A stretch of 64,000 nt of DNA from NCBI RefSeq assembly GCF_030687295.1, contig NZ_CP117425.1, forward strand, positions 3,042,001-3,106,000, written 5' to 3'. Numbering within the stretch: position 1 is the first letter of the stretch; each line of letters begins with the position of its first letter. Made by a program: the position numbers and the translations under genes. Positions 53,100 through 61,927 of this stretch are shown here, in pieces. Source of the stretch: Pseudomonas beijingensis (GTDB taxonomy: Bacteria > Pseudomonadota > Gammaproteobacteria > Pseudomonadales > Pseudomonadaceae). The notes beneath the pieces were generated by a model. That model ran no database searches and was not told the DNA's origin. It was given only the letters and a program-made list of their open reading frames with translations.

Positions 53100-53117
53100 G
53101 CGTTGCGTTGATGGAAG

Positions 53118-53147
53118 CCGGGGCCAAGTGCCCCGGTTTTTGTTTTT
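53118..53147 (+). terminator. Rho-independent terminator of fadBA
   Basis: Perfect stem CCGGGGC / GCCCCGG with a five-base loop, followed by TTTTTGTTTTTT. It ends the fadBA transcript. Confidence 0.92.
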
Positions 53148-53208
53148 TCGGGTTTAGTAAAAAAAAGATTTTGTTTTTATTTTGAAAAAATTTGAGTGAG
53201 TGCCACGC

Positions 53209-53445
53209 ATGCCGATACAACCTGGGCTCTACCAGCATTACAAAGGTCCGCAGTACCGCGTATTCAGCATCGCGCGGCATTCCGAGACCGAAGAAGAAGT
53301 GGTCTTCTATCAAGCCCTGTATGGCGATTACGGCTTTTGGGTGCGTCCTTTGAGCATGTTCCAGGAGTCCGTCGAGGTTGACGGCGAACAGGTGCCACGC
53401 TTTGCTTTGGTGCAGGCCGAGGAGAGCATTTTTTCCAAGCCTTGA
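53209..53445 (+). CDS. DUF1653-family small protein (78 aa)
   Basis: The short family pattern is clear: GLYQHYKGPQYRVFSIARHSETEEEVVFYQALYG followed by WVRPLSMFQE, with most residues in a small beta barrel. Function is unknown. I prefer the ATG at 53209; a GTG nine bases upstream is possible. An unusually AT-rich stretch (53140-53195) lies before it and probably holds its promoter. Confidence 0.85.
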   Translation: MPIQPGLYQHYKGPQYRVFSIARHSETEEEVVFYQALYGDYGFWVRPLSMFQESVEVDGEQVPRFALVQAEESIFSKP

Positions 53446-53562
53446 GGCCGGCATGCGGGCAACCCTGCGCTTGACCTCACCTTGCAGCCACTATATATAT
53501 AGCGGTGCCGCGTCAGGCGCCAACCGCCTTTCACTTTTTAGAATTCAGGAATTTTCTGATCC

Positions 53563-56176
53563 ATGGGCAAATCGCTGGTCATTGTGGAATCCCCGGCTAA
53601 GGCCAAGACCATCAACAAGTATCTGGGTAACCAATACGTGGTGAAGTCGAGTATCGGCCATATCCGAGACCTGCCCACCAGCGGTTCGGCTAGCGCCAGC
53701 AAGGAGCCTGCCGCCAAGCGCGGCAAGGCTGCTGCCGGTGAAGCGCCGGCGCTGTCGCCGAAAGAAAAGGCGCGCAAGCAGCTGGTCTCACGCATGGGGG
53801 TCGATCCGGAACACGGCTGGAAAGCCAAGTACGAGATCCTCCCGGGCAAGGAAAAGGTCATCGAAGAGCTGCGTCGGCTCGCCAAGGATGCCGACACCAT
53901 CTATCTCGCGACGGACTTGGACCGCGAAGGGGAAGCCATTGCCTGGCACCTGCGCGAAGCCATTGGTGGGGATGACAGCCGTTACAAGCGCGTGGTGTTC
54001 AACGAAATCACCAAGAAGGGCCATCCAGGAGGCCTTCTCCCAGCCGGGCGAGCTGGATATCGATCGGGTCAACGCCCAACAGGCGCGTCGCTTCCTCGAC
54101 CGCGTGGTGGGCTACATGGTCTCGCCGCTGCTGTGGGCCAAGATCGCCCGTGGTCTGTCGGCCGGGCGTGTGCAATCGGTTGCCGTGAAGCTGGTGGTGG
54201 AGCGCGAGCGCGAGATCCGCGCGTTCATCCCTGAAGAGTACTGGGAAGTCCACGCGGACCTCGGCACTGCCAAGGGCGCGACCGTGCGTTTTGACGTGGC
54301 CCGCGAGAAGGGCGAAGCCTTCAAGCCGCTCAACGAAGCCCAGGCCATGGCGGCGCTGGAGAAGCTCAAGGCGTCCAGCTACAGCATCGTCAAGCGCGAA
54401 GACAAACCGACCAGCAGCAAACCGTCGGCACCGTTCATCACCTCCACGCTGCAACAGGCTGCGAGCAATCGTCTGGGCTTTGGCGTGAAGAAAACCATGA
54501 TGATGGCCCAGCGTCTGTACGAAGCCGGCTACATCACCTATATGCGTACCGACTCGACCAACCTTTCGGTCGATGCCGTGGCAATGGCGCGCACTTATAT
54601 AGAAAGCGAGTTCGGCAAGAAATACCTGCCGGACACGCCGAACGTCTACAGCAGCAAGGAAGGCGCACAGGAGGCGCACGAAGCGATTCGTCCGTCCGAT
54701 GCCAACACCGAGCCAAGCAAGCTGTCGGGCATGGAGCGCGATGCCGAGCGTCTCTACGAGCTGATCTGGCGCCAGTTCCTGGCCTGCCAGATGCTGCCGG
54801 CGCAATACCTGTCGACCACCGTCAGCGTTGGTGCCGGCGACTTTGAGTTGCGCGCCAAGGGCCGCATCCTGAAGTTCGACGGCTACACCCGCGTCATGCC
54901 GCAAATCACCAAGCCTGGGGATGACGACGTCTTGCCGGACATGGCCCAGGGCGACGTGATGAAGCTGATCAAGCTCGATCCGACCCAGCATTTCACCAAG
55001 CCGCCGGCACGTTACTCCGAAGCCAGCCTGGTCAAGGAAATGGAAAAGCGCGGCATCGGTCGTCCTTCGACCTACGCAGCCATCATTTCCACCATCCAGG
55101 ACCGCGGCTATGTGGCGCTGCACAATCGTCGTTTCTATTCGGAAAAGATGGGCGATATCGTCACCGAGCGTTTGTCCGAGAGCTTCTCGAACCTGATGGA
55201 CTACGGCTTCACCGCCGGCATGGAAGAGAACCTCGACGATGTGGCCCAGGGCGAGCGGGACTGGAAAAACGTTCTCGACGAGTTCTACGGCGACTTCAAG
55301 AAAAAACTCGAAGTGGCTGAAAGCCCTGACAGCGGCATGCGCGCCAACCAGCCGGTCATGACCGACATTCCGTGCCTGACCTGCGGGCGGCCGATGCAAA
55401 TCCGTACCGCCTCGACCGGCGTCTTCCTCGGTTGCTCGGGCTACAGCCTGCCACCCAAGGAGCGCTGCAAGGCGACGGTCAATCTGGTGCCGGGCGACGA
55501 AATCGCCGCGGACGACGAGGGTGAATCGGAATCCCTGGTGTTGCGTGGCAAGCATCGCTGCCCGATCTGCAGCACGGCGATGGATGCCTACCTGCTGGAC
55601 GAGAAGCGCAAGCTGCACATCTGCGGTAACAACCCGGACTGTGCCGGCTACGAGATTGAAGAGGGCACTTATCGCATCAAGGGCTACGAAGGCCCGAGCC
55701 TGGAATGCGACAAGTGTGGCAGCGAGATGCAGCTCAAGACCGGCCGTTTCGGCAAGTTCTTCGGCTGCACCAACCCGACCTGCAAGAACACCCGCAAACT
55801 GCTCAAGAGCGGTGACGCGGCGCCGCCGAAGATGGACCCGGTGAAGATGCCTGAGCTCAAATGCGAGAAGGTCAACGACACCTACATCCTGCGCGACGGT
55901 GCCTCCGGCCTGTTCCTGGCGGCCAGCCAGTTCCCGAAAAACCGTGAGACCCGTGCGCCATTGGTGATGGAGATCGTGCCGCACAAGGACGAAATCGATC
56001 CGAAGTACCATTTCCTCTGTGAAGCACCGCAGAAGGATCCGGAAGGGCGCCCGGCGGTCATTCGCTACAGCCGCAAGACCAAGGAGCAATACGTGCAGAC
56101 CGAAGTCGACGGCAAGCCGACGGGTTGGAAAGCCTACTACGACGGCGGTAAGTGGACGGTCGAAGACAAGCGCTGA
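53563..56176 (+). CDS. topA: DNA topoisomerase I, with a one-base frameshift near 54018
   Basis: Relaxes negative supercoils. Frame one gives the Toprim part ([33 protein letters not shown]) up to VVFNEITKK; the next frame continues at once as [21 protein letters not shown]. Removing one G from GGG at 54018-54020 restores an 870-residue protein, the normal length. The active tyrosine is in [13 protein letters not shown], and three C-terminal zinc fingers (CLTC, CPIC, CDKC) are complete. TopA is essential or nearly so in most bacteria, so a sequencing error is more likely than loss. The Toprim half alone would lack the active site. Confidence 0.92.
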
Positions 56177-56218
56177 TTGTGGCGTCTGTTTGAAAATACG
56201 GGGCCAAGCGAGCTTCCC

Positions 56219-56258
56219 TGTGGCGAGAGAGCTTGCTCCCGCTGGGCGGCGCAGCCGT
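56219..56258. repeat. Single REP, family 2
   Basis: TGTGGCGAGAGAGCTTGCTC then CCGCTGGGCGGCGCAGCCG; no inverted partner follows before the terminator at 56281. Confidence 0.8.
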
Positions 56259-56280
56259 CCCCAACAGGGCCCGACTGAAC

Positions 56281-56328
56281 AAAAGGCCGCATGACAACCC
56301 ATAGGTTTTCATGTGGCCTTTTGTTTTT
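56281..56328 (+). terminator. Rho-independent terminator after topA
   Basis: Stem AAAAGGCCGCATGA (56281-56294) with TCATGTGGCCTTTT (56309-56322), one G-U pair, followed by TTTTGTTTTT. Confidence 0.9.
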
Positions 56329-56405
56329 GGCTTGCAGTGGCCTCGGTTGATCCACGACACTGTCGCACTTGCGTGAAGCTTTCATTTCGTTGGGGAGATG
56401 CCACC

Positions 56406-56930
56406 ATGGCCCACGAACTCTATACCCGCACCAATCAGAAAATATATTTCGCCGGTCTGTCGCTCGAAGCGCTCACCAGGGCCGAAGACGGGCGTGCGAT
56501 GAATTCCCCGGCGCTGCTCCAGGCAGGACGCGAGTCCGCACTGTTTCACCTGTACGGTGCGTTGTTGGGGTTGTGCCATGAAATCGCCGGTTTTTATCGC
56601 CTGCCACAAGCGAATGCCGCGCGGGCCGAGCTGCTGTTGACCCGCGAAGTGCTGGAAACCATCGCTATTCCAGAGTTGGCCGAAATGGTCGAACTGGCGC
56701 ATAACCCGGAAACCTGGCTGGCGAAGCTCTTGGCGGCTCATGCGGCGCTGTTCGAGCCGCCACGGGCCCCTCGCAAGCCCAAGGGGGACGTGACCCAGCC
56801 GTTAATCGTTGCGGTCAATCTGGATGAGCAAGACCCCGAGCAAGAGTTGAGCCGGGAGGAGCTGGAGAGCTGGCGCCAGAACCTCAAGAGCTTGGCGATA
56901 CGCTTTCGTGAAGGGTTGAACGAGTGCTGA
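56406..56930 (+). CDS. Conserved Pseudomonas protein, DUF6586-like (174 aa)
   Basis: Mostly alpha-helical by its leucine and alanine pattern: AHELYTRTNQKIYFAGLSLE, HLYGALLGLCHEIAGFYRL, ELAEMVELAHNPETWLAKLL, and a charged C-terminal helix. No signal peptide or enzyme motif. I recall it as an uncharacterised neighbour of topA in Pseudomonas. GGGGAGATGCCACC precedes the ATG at 56406. Confidence 0.75.
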   Translation: MAHELYTRTNQKIYFAGLSLEALTRAEDGRAMNSPALLQAGRESALFHLYGALLGLCHEIAGFYRLPQANAARAELLLTREVLETIAIPELAEMVELAHNPETWLAKLLAAHAALFEPPRAPRKPKGDVTQPLIVAVNLDEQDPEQELSREELESWRQNLKSLAIRFREGLNEC

Positions 56931-57036
56931 GTTTCCCCTCGGCCCGTTACGTTCGTTGATAACGCTTGGTCAAGATCCCGAGCGGAGCCTGGCCGATGAC
57001 TATATAATCCTCGCCTTTCGTGGAGAACAGACTTTT

Positions 57037-57270
57037 ATGCCTACGTCCTTTCTAGAAATTGTCGAACTTCCTGATGGCCGCATCGAGCTGCGCAGGGCCG
57101 AGGACGAGGGTTCTCTGGTTACCTTGAACTTCTCCGAAGATGCCAAGGTATTCCTCCAGGGCCAACACGTCGAAGTCGCCAAGGCAATGTTGAGCGTGGG
57201 CGTCCAAATGGCAGGTCGCCTGGTTGAAGGCGAATTCAGCAAGGAAGAGGGGCCGCGGGTTCTTCACTGA
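57037..57270 (+). CDS. Small conserved Pseudomonas protein (77 aa), function unknown
   Basis: Begins MPTSFLEIVELPDGRIELRR and shows a pattern of short beta strands and one helix (EVAKAMLSVGVQMAGRL). TGGAGAA stands 11 bases before the ATG at 57037. TATAAT at 57003-57008 could be its -10; no good -35 is seen. A longer reading frame starting at 56956 lacks support. No family known to me. Confidence 0.7.
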   Translation: MPTSFLEIVELPDGRIELRRAEDEGSLVTLNFSEDAKVFLQGQHVEVAKAMLSVGVQMAGRLVEGEFSKEEGPRVLH

Positions 57271-57340
57271 TCCCGTCTGTCGGCTTTTTGGAAAGTGTGA
57301 CTGTCCGGCTTCTCTATCATGGAGAAGCCCCGCGTTTGTC

Positions 57341-57814
57341 TTAGCCCAATCGAATATTCAGGCTTTGTGCGTCCCCGATGCGGGCGGCGCTGATCAACTG
57401 TTGCCGTGCCGTCGCGGTCAGCGGATTGAGCCAACTGACCACGGTGTGGCTACGGCCCAGGCGCAAGGCTTCGCAGGTCAACTGTTGGGCGCTTTGGGTG
57501 CCCCGCGGTTGCAACAACAGGATGCGTTCACGATTCAGGCCGGCGTCCCGCAGCCAGGCCTGGGTGACACTGGCCGGTGGGGCGATCAGCGTCAACCAGC
57601 GGGCATCCTGGTCCTGGCTGAGTTCTCGCAGAATCGGCGCCAGCAGGTTCAGGCAGTTTCCGGCCGCACCACGTAACGACAGTTCGCTGAAAGCCTCGGG
57701 TTCGACGCCCCAGGGCGACTCGATGACCTCTTTCAGGACTGGAACCAGCGGTTGGGCCATGAATGCCTCGAACAGCGGAAGTTGTGTGTGTTGTGGTGTG
57801 TGTGGGAACTGCAT
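57341..57814 (-). CDS. sulA: SOS-induced cell division inhibitor SulA
   Basis: Binds FtsZ and blocks septum formation after DNA damage. The 157-residue protein has the SulA core LTLIAPPASVTQAWLRDAGLNRERILLLQP and VSWLNPLTATARQQLISAA. A very strong ribosome site, AAAGGAGG, precedes the ATG at 57814. It follows lexA by ten bases, so both are under the lexA promoter, as in P. aeruginosa. Confidence 0.94.
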   Translation of the reverse strand: MQFPHTPQHTQLPLFEAFMAQPLVPVLKEVIESPWGVEPEAFSELSLRGAAGNCLNLLAPILRELSQDQDARWLTLIAPPASVTQAWLRDAGLNRERILLLQPRGTQSAQQLTCEALRLGRSHTVVSWLNPLTATARQQLISAARIGDAQSLNIRLG

Positions 57815-57824
57815 AAAGCCTCCT

Positions 57825-58433
57825 TTAGCGGCGAATGACGCCAACGCTCAAGCCTTCGATGACCAGGTCCTGATCTTTCAGGTTCACTTCGATGGGGGCG
57901 AACTCCGGGTTCTCAGCAATGAGCCAGACCTTGCTGCCGTCGCGCTTGAAACGCTTGACGGTCACCTCGTCGCCGATTCGCGCCACCACGATCTGGCCAT
58001 TGCGGGCTTCGCGGGTGGTGTGGACGGCCAGGAGGTCACCGTCGAAGATACCGATGTCCTTCATGCTCATGCCGTGTACCCGAAGCAGGTAATCGGCCCT
58101 GGGATGAAAGAACGAAGGGTTGATGTTGCAGGATTCCTCGACATGCTGCTGGGCGAGGATCGGTGCGCCAGCGGCGACCCGGCCGATGATCGGCAGGGTG
58201 GTTTCGTCGGCCTTGGCTTCGAAGCCGGGGATACGAATGCCGCGGGATGCGCCCGGGGTCATTTCGATCGCACCCTTGCGCGCCAGCGCCTTGAGGTGTT
58301 CTTCAGCCGCGTTGGGCGACTTGAAACCCAGTTCCTGGGCGATTTCCGCACGGGTCGGCGGGTAGCCGTTGTCTTCGAGGCAGCGTTTGATGAAGGCCAG
58401 AATCTCTGCTTGGCGTGGCGTCAGCTTTAGCAT
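57825..58433 (-). CDS. lexA: LexA, SOS response repressor
   Basis: A 202-residue repressor. The winged helix is at residues 1-65 ([23 protein letters not shown]). The self-cleavage bond is A88-G89 in RVAAGAP; catalytic S123 is in [13 protein letters not shown], and K160 in EVTVKRFK. RecA filaments trigger cleavage. Two LexA boxes and its own promoter are just upstream, so it represses itself and sulA. Confidence 0.97.
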   Translation of the reverse strand: MLKLTPRQAEILAFIKRCLEDNGYPPTRAEIAQELGFKSPNAAEEHLKALARKGAIEMTPGASRGIRIPGFEAKADETTLPIIGRVAAGAPILAQQHVEESCNINPSFFHPRADYLLRVHGMSMKDIGIFDGDLLAVHTTREARNGQIVVARIGDEVTVKRFKRDGSKVWLIAENPEFAPIEVNLKDQDLVIEGLSVGVIRR

Positions 58434-58443
58434 ATTGATCGCT

Positions 58444-58478
58444 CTGTCTTTTTATACAGTGACTGGGATTATATACAG
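58444..58478 (-). promoter_or_regulatory. Two LexA boxes in the lexA-sulA promoter
   Basis: CTGTCTTTTTATACAG at 58444-58459 and CTGGGATTATATACAG at 58463-58478, separated by three bases. Both keep the outer CTG and CAG. Their centres are 19 bases apart, almost two helix turns, so two dimers can sit on the same face. Confidence 0.9.
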
Positions 58479-58495
58479 TGGCCGCCGCTTGGCAA
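58468..58495 (-). promoter_or_regulatory. lexA promoter
   Basis: On the minus strand TTGCCA (58495-58490), 16-base spacer, TATAAT (58473-58468). The -10 lies inside the upstream LexA box, so repression by blocking polymerase is clear. Confidence 0.8.
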
Positions 58496-58615
58496 TCCTC
58501 CTTTTTACGCAGGCCGCTGGACGGTCGGTCGGGTTGTTGGATAGGGCAGGGCTACCCCCTGTGAAAAGGTGTGGTTAAATACGTGACCGAGCGTTCGCAA
58601 AACGCCCCGGCAGGC

Positions 58616-58644
58616 TTGACAACCCCTAGGCTGAAACGTATGTT
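58616..58644 (+). promoter_or_regulatory. psrA promoter
   Basis: TTGACA at 58616-58621, a 17-base spacer, TATGTT at 58639-58644. The -10 lies inside the first PsrA box. Confidence 0.75.
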
Positions 58645-58659
58645 TCAAACAAGTGTTTG
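58633..58659 (+). promoter_or_regulatory. Two overlapping PsrA operators
   Basis: GAAAC-GTAT-GTTTC at 58633-58646 and CAAAC-AAGT-GTTTG at 58646-58659. Both match (G/C)AAAC-N4-GTTT(G/C) perfectly and share base 58646. They cover the -10 and the expected start point, so PsrA should repress itself, as known in P. aeruginosa. Confidence 0.92.
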
Positions 58660-58674
58660 TCAGGCGGAGTAACC

Positions 58675-59382
58675 ATGGCCCAGTCGGAAACCGTTGAACG
58701 CATTCTCGATGCTGCCGAGCAGTTGTTCGCGGAAAAAGGTTTCGCCGAAACCTCGTTGCGTCTGATCACCAGCAAGGCCGGGGTGAACCTGGCGGCGGTG
58801 AACTATCACTTCGGCTCGAAAAAAGCCCTGATCCAGGCGGTTTTCTCGCGGTTCCTCGGGCCCTTCTGCCTCAGTCTCGATCGCGAGCTGGAGCGGCGCC
58901 AGGCCAAGCCTGACGTCAAGCCGACCCTGGAAGAGCTGCTGGAAATCCTGGTCGAGCAAGCCCTCGTCGTGCAGCCCCGTAGCGGTAACGACCTGTCCAT
59001 TTTCATGCGCCTGCTGGGCCTGGCCTTCAGCCAGAGCCAGGGTCACCTGCGGCGTTACCTGGAAGACATGTACGGCAAGGTTTTCCGTCGCTACATGCTG
59101 CTGGTCAACGAAGCCGCACCGCGCATCCCACCCATCGAGTTGTTCTGGCGAGTGCACTTCATGCTCGGTGCCGCGGCGTTCAGCATGTCCGGGATCAAGG
59201 CGTTGCGGGCCATCGCTGAAACCGATTTTGGCGTGAACACGTCAATTGAGCAGGTGATGCGCTTGATGGTGCCGTTCCTGGCGGCCGGCATGCGTGCCGA
59301 AAGCGGCGTCACCGATGAGGCCATGGCGGCCGCGCAACTGCGTCCACGCAGCAAATCGACGCCGGCGCTGGCCAAGGCTTGA
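58675..59382 (+). CDS. psrA: PsrA, TetR-family fatty-acid-responsive regulator
   Basis: Long-chain fatty acids release PsrA from DNA; it represses itself and fadBA5 and activates rpoS in Pseudomonas. The 235-residue protein has a TetR helix-turn-helix at residues 5-50 (RILDAAEQLFAEKGFAETSLRLITSKAGVNLAAVNYHFGSK). The ligand domain is close to P. aeruginosa PsrA (FMRLLGLAFSQSQGHLRRYLE, FWRVHFMLGAAAFSMSGIKAL). GCGGAGT precedes the ATG at 58675. Confidence 0.96.
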   Translation: MAQSETVERILDAAEQLFAEKGFAETSLRLITSKAGVNLAAVNYHFGSKKALIQAVFSRFLGPFCLSLDRELERRQAKPDVKPTLEELLEILVEQALVVQPRSGNDLSIFMRLLGLAFSQSQGHLRRYLEDMYGKVFRRYMLLVNEAAPRIPPIELFWRVHFMLGAAAFSMSGIKALRAIAETDFGVNTSIEQVMRLMVPFLAAGMRAESGVTDEAMAAAQLRPRSKSTPALAKA

Positions 59383-59466
59383 GTGCACGGGTGGGCGCGG
59401 CTGCCCACATCCGCTAAGCTAGCCGCCCATGCCGACTCTCGTTTCGAACCCGTTCCATTCTTTAGT

Positions 59467-59513
59467 GCATGACCGCGACCTGCCGGGCTTTGGGCCTGGC
59501 GGTGTGGTCATGC
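59467..59513 (+). other. Long hairpin in the nagZ leader
   Basis: GCATGACC (59467-59474) pairs perfectly with GGTCATGC (59506-59513), and the inner part (gcgacctgccggg / gcctggcggtgtgg) pairs partly. It ends 40 bases before the nagZ ATG. No T-run follows, so it is not a normal terminator; it could be a 5' leader structure or a rho-aided stop for psrA. Confidence 0.45.
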
Positions 59514-59553
59514 CTGTGCCACCGCGCGGGTTCATCGTTATTAAGGAAATGCT

Positions 59554-60564
59554 ATGACTGCTGGCCTGCAAGGCTCGTTGATGGTGGACGTCGCCGGTAC
59601 CTGGCTGACGGCCGAAGATCGCCACCTGTTGCGCCAGCCTGAGGTAGGCGGCCTGATCATCTTTGCCCGCAATATCGAGCATCCGCGGCAAGTGCGAGAG
59701 TTGAGCGCGTCGATTCGCGCCATCCGCCCCGACCTTCTATTGGCCGTGGACCAGGAAGGTGGCCGTGTTCAGCGGCTGCGCCAGGGGTTTGTACGGTTGC
59801 CGGCGATGCGGGCGATCGCCGACAACCCGAATGCCGAATACCTGGCCGAGCAGTGCGGCTGGATCATGGCCACTGAGGTGTTGGCGGTCGGTCTCGACTT
59901 GAGTTTTGCCCCGGTGCTGGACCTCGACTACCAGCGCAGCGCCGTCGTCGGCAGTCGTTCCTTCGAAGGCGACCCCGAGCGCGCGGCGTTGCTGGCCGGT
60001 GCCTTTATCCGCGGCATGAACGCTGCCGGGATGACTGCCACCGGCAAGCACTTCCCGGGGCATGGCTGGGCCGAAGCCGATTCCCATGTGGCGATTCCGA
60101 CCGATGAACGCAGCCTCGAACAGATTCGCGCCAACGACTTGGTGCCGTTCGCCCAACTGAGCAAGCAGCTCGCGGCGGTCATGCCGGCTCATGTCATTTA
60201 TCCCCAGGTTGACGCCAATCCAGCCGGCTTTTCCCGACGCTGGCTGCAGGACATCCTGCGCGGTGAGTTGCAATTCGATGGCGTGATCTTCAGTGATGAT
60301 CTGTCGATGGCCGGCGCCCATGTGGTGGGGGATGCCGCCAGCCGTATCGAGGCCGCTTTGACGGCGGGTTGTGACATGGGCCTGGTGTGCAACGACCGCG
60401 CCGCCGCGGAGTTGGCCTTGAGCGCCGCCCAGCGCCTGAAGGTCAAGCCTTCGGCGCGGATCGCTCGCATGCGCGGCCAGGCCTACGCGTGCACGGAATA
60501 CCGCCAGGACCCTCGCTGGCTGGCGGCGCTCGGCGCGCTGCGGGCTGCCCAACTGATTGATTAG
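59554..60564 (+). CDS. nagZ: Beta-N-acetylhexosaminidase NagZ
   Basis: Cytoplasmic glycoside hydrolase family 3 enzyme that frees GlcNAc from recycled muropeptides; its product influences AmpC induction. The 336-residue protein keeps the acid/base loop KHFPGHGWAEADSH and the nucleophile aspartate in VIFSDDLSMAGA. AAGGAAATGCT stands before the ATG at 59554. Its 3' end abuts the REPIN array. Confidence 0.96.
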   Translation: MTAGLQGSLMVDVAGTWLTAEDRHLLRQPEVGGLIIFARNIEHPRQVRELSASIRAIRPDLLLAVDQEGGRVQRLRQGFVRLPAMRAIADNPNAEYLAEQCGWIMATEVLAVGLDLSFAPVLDLDYQRSAVVGSRSFEGDPERAALLAGAFIRGMNAAGMTATGKHFPGHGWAEADSHVAIPTDERSLEQIRANDLVPFAQLSKQLAAVMPAHVIYPQVDANPAGFSRRWLQDILRGELQFDGVIFSDDLSMAGAHVVGDAASRIEAALTAGCDMGLVCNDRAAAELALSAAQRLKVKPSARIARMRGQAYACTEYRQDPRWLAALGALRAAQLID

Positions 60565-60590
60565 CGCTGAGCAGTGTGGCCGCAACTTCC

Positions 60591-61913
60591 CTGTGGGAGC
60601 CGAGCTTGCTCGCGATGACGGCCGCACAGTCAACATCTGCGCCAGCTGAACCACCGCTATCGCGAGCAAGCTCGGCTCCCACATTGGAAGTGTGGTGGAC
60701 ATCAGGTTATGTGAACGCCGCAACTCCCCTGTGGGAGCGAGCTTACTCGCGATGACGGCCGCACAGTCAACATCTGCGCCAGCTGAACCACCGCTATCGC
60801 GAGCAAGCTCGGCTCCCACATTGGAAGTGTGGTGGACATCAGGTTATGTGAGCGCCGCAACTTCCCTGTGGGAGCGAGCTTGCTCGCGATGACGGCCGCA
60901 CAGCCAACATCTGCGCCAACTGAACCACCGCTATCGCGAGCAAGCTCGCTCCCACAGTGGAAGTGTGGTGGACATCAGGTTATGTGAACGCCGCAACTCC
61001 CCTGTGGGAGCGAGCTTGCTCGCGATGACGGCGGCACAGTCAACATCTGCGCCAGCTGAACCACCGCTATCGCGAGCAAGCTCGCTCCCACAGTGGAACT
61101 GTGGTGGACATCAGGTTATGTGAACGCCGCAACTTCCCTGTGGGAGCCGAGCTTGCTCGCGATGACGGCCGCACAGTCAGCATCTGCGCCAACTGAACCA
61201 CCGCTATCGCGAGCAAGCTCGGCTCCCACAGTGGAAGTGTGGTGGACATCAGGTTATGTGAACGCCGCAACTCCCCTGTGGGAGCGAGCTTGCTCGCGAT
61301 GACGGCGGTACAGTCAATATTTGCAGCAACTGGCCCACCGCTATCGCGAGCAAGCTCGCTCCCACAGTGGAAGTGTGGTGGACATCAGGTTTTGTGAGCG
61401 CCGCAACTCCCCTGTGGGAGCCGAGCTTGCTCGCGATGACGGCGGTACAGTCAATATTTGCAGCAACTGGCCCACCGCTATCGCGAGCAAGCTCGCTCCC
61501 ACAGTGGAAGTGTGGTGGACATCAGGTTATGTGAACGCCGCAACTCCCCTGTGGGAGCCGAGCTTGCTCGCGATGACGGTTACAGTCAATATTTGCAGCA
61601 ACTGGCCCACCGCTATCGCGAGCAAGCTCGCTCCCACAGTGGAAGTGTGGTGGACATCAGGTTATGTGAACGCCGCAACTCCCCTGTGGGAGCGAGCTTG
61701 CTCGCGATGACGGCGGCACAGTCAACATCTGCGCCAGCTGAACCACCGCTATCGCGAGCAAGCTCGGCTCCCACAGTGGAAGTGTGGTGGACATCAGGTT
61801 ATGTGAACGCCGCAACTCCCCTGTGGGAGCCGAGCTTGCTCGCGATGACGGCGGTACAGTCAACATTTGCAGCAACTGAACCACCGCTATCGCGAGCAAG
61901 CTCGGCTCCCACA
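60591..61913. repeat. Tandem array of ten REP inverted pairs (REPIN array), period 135-138 bases
   Basis: Ten units start (at CTGTGGGAGC) at 60591, 60729, 60866, 61002, 61138, 61276, 61412, 61549, 61684 and 61821. Each unit is a direct REP, a centre of about 40 bases, an inverted REP ending CTCCCACA, and, except in the last unit, a connector of about 45 bases (tggaagtgtggtggacatca and on to cgccgcaactccc). Units differ by point changes; arms switch between GAGCGAGCTT and GAGCCGAGCTT. The array fills the whole space between nagZ and the helicase gene, which has no room for another gene. Confidence 0.95.
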
Positions 61914-61927
61914 AGAATTGAGGAGCG

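Noticed and set aside
57308..57330. Hairpin GGCTTCTC...GAGAAGCC next to sulA as a terminator
   Set aside because: The stem is good but no T-run exists on either strand, so it is left out of the feature list.
60591..61913. Regular repeats resembling a CRISPR array
   Set aside because: The unit is about 137 bases, the parts between palindromes are nearly identical instead of unique, and no cas genes are present. It is a REPIN array.
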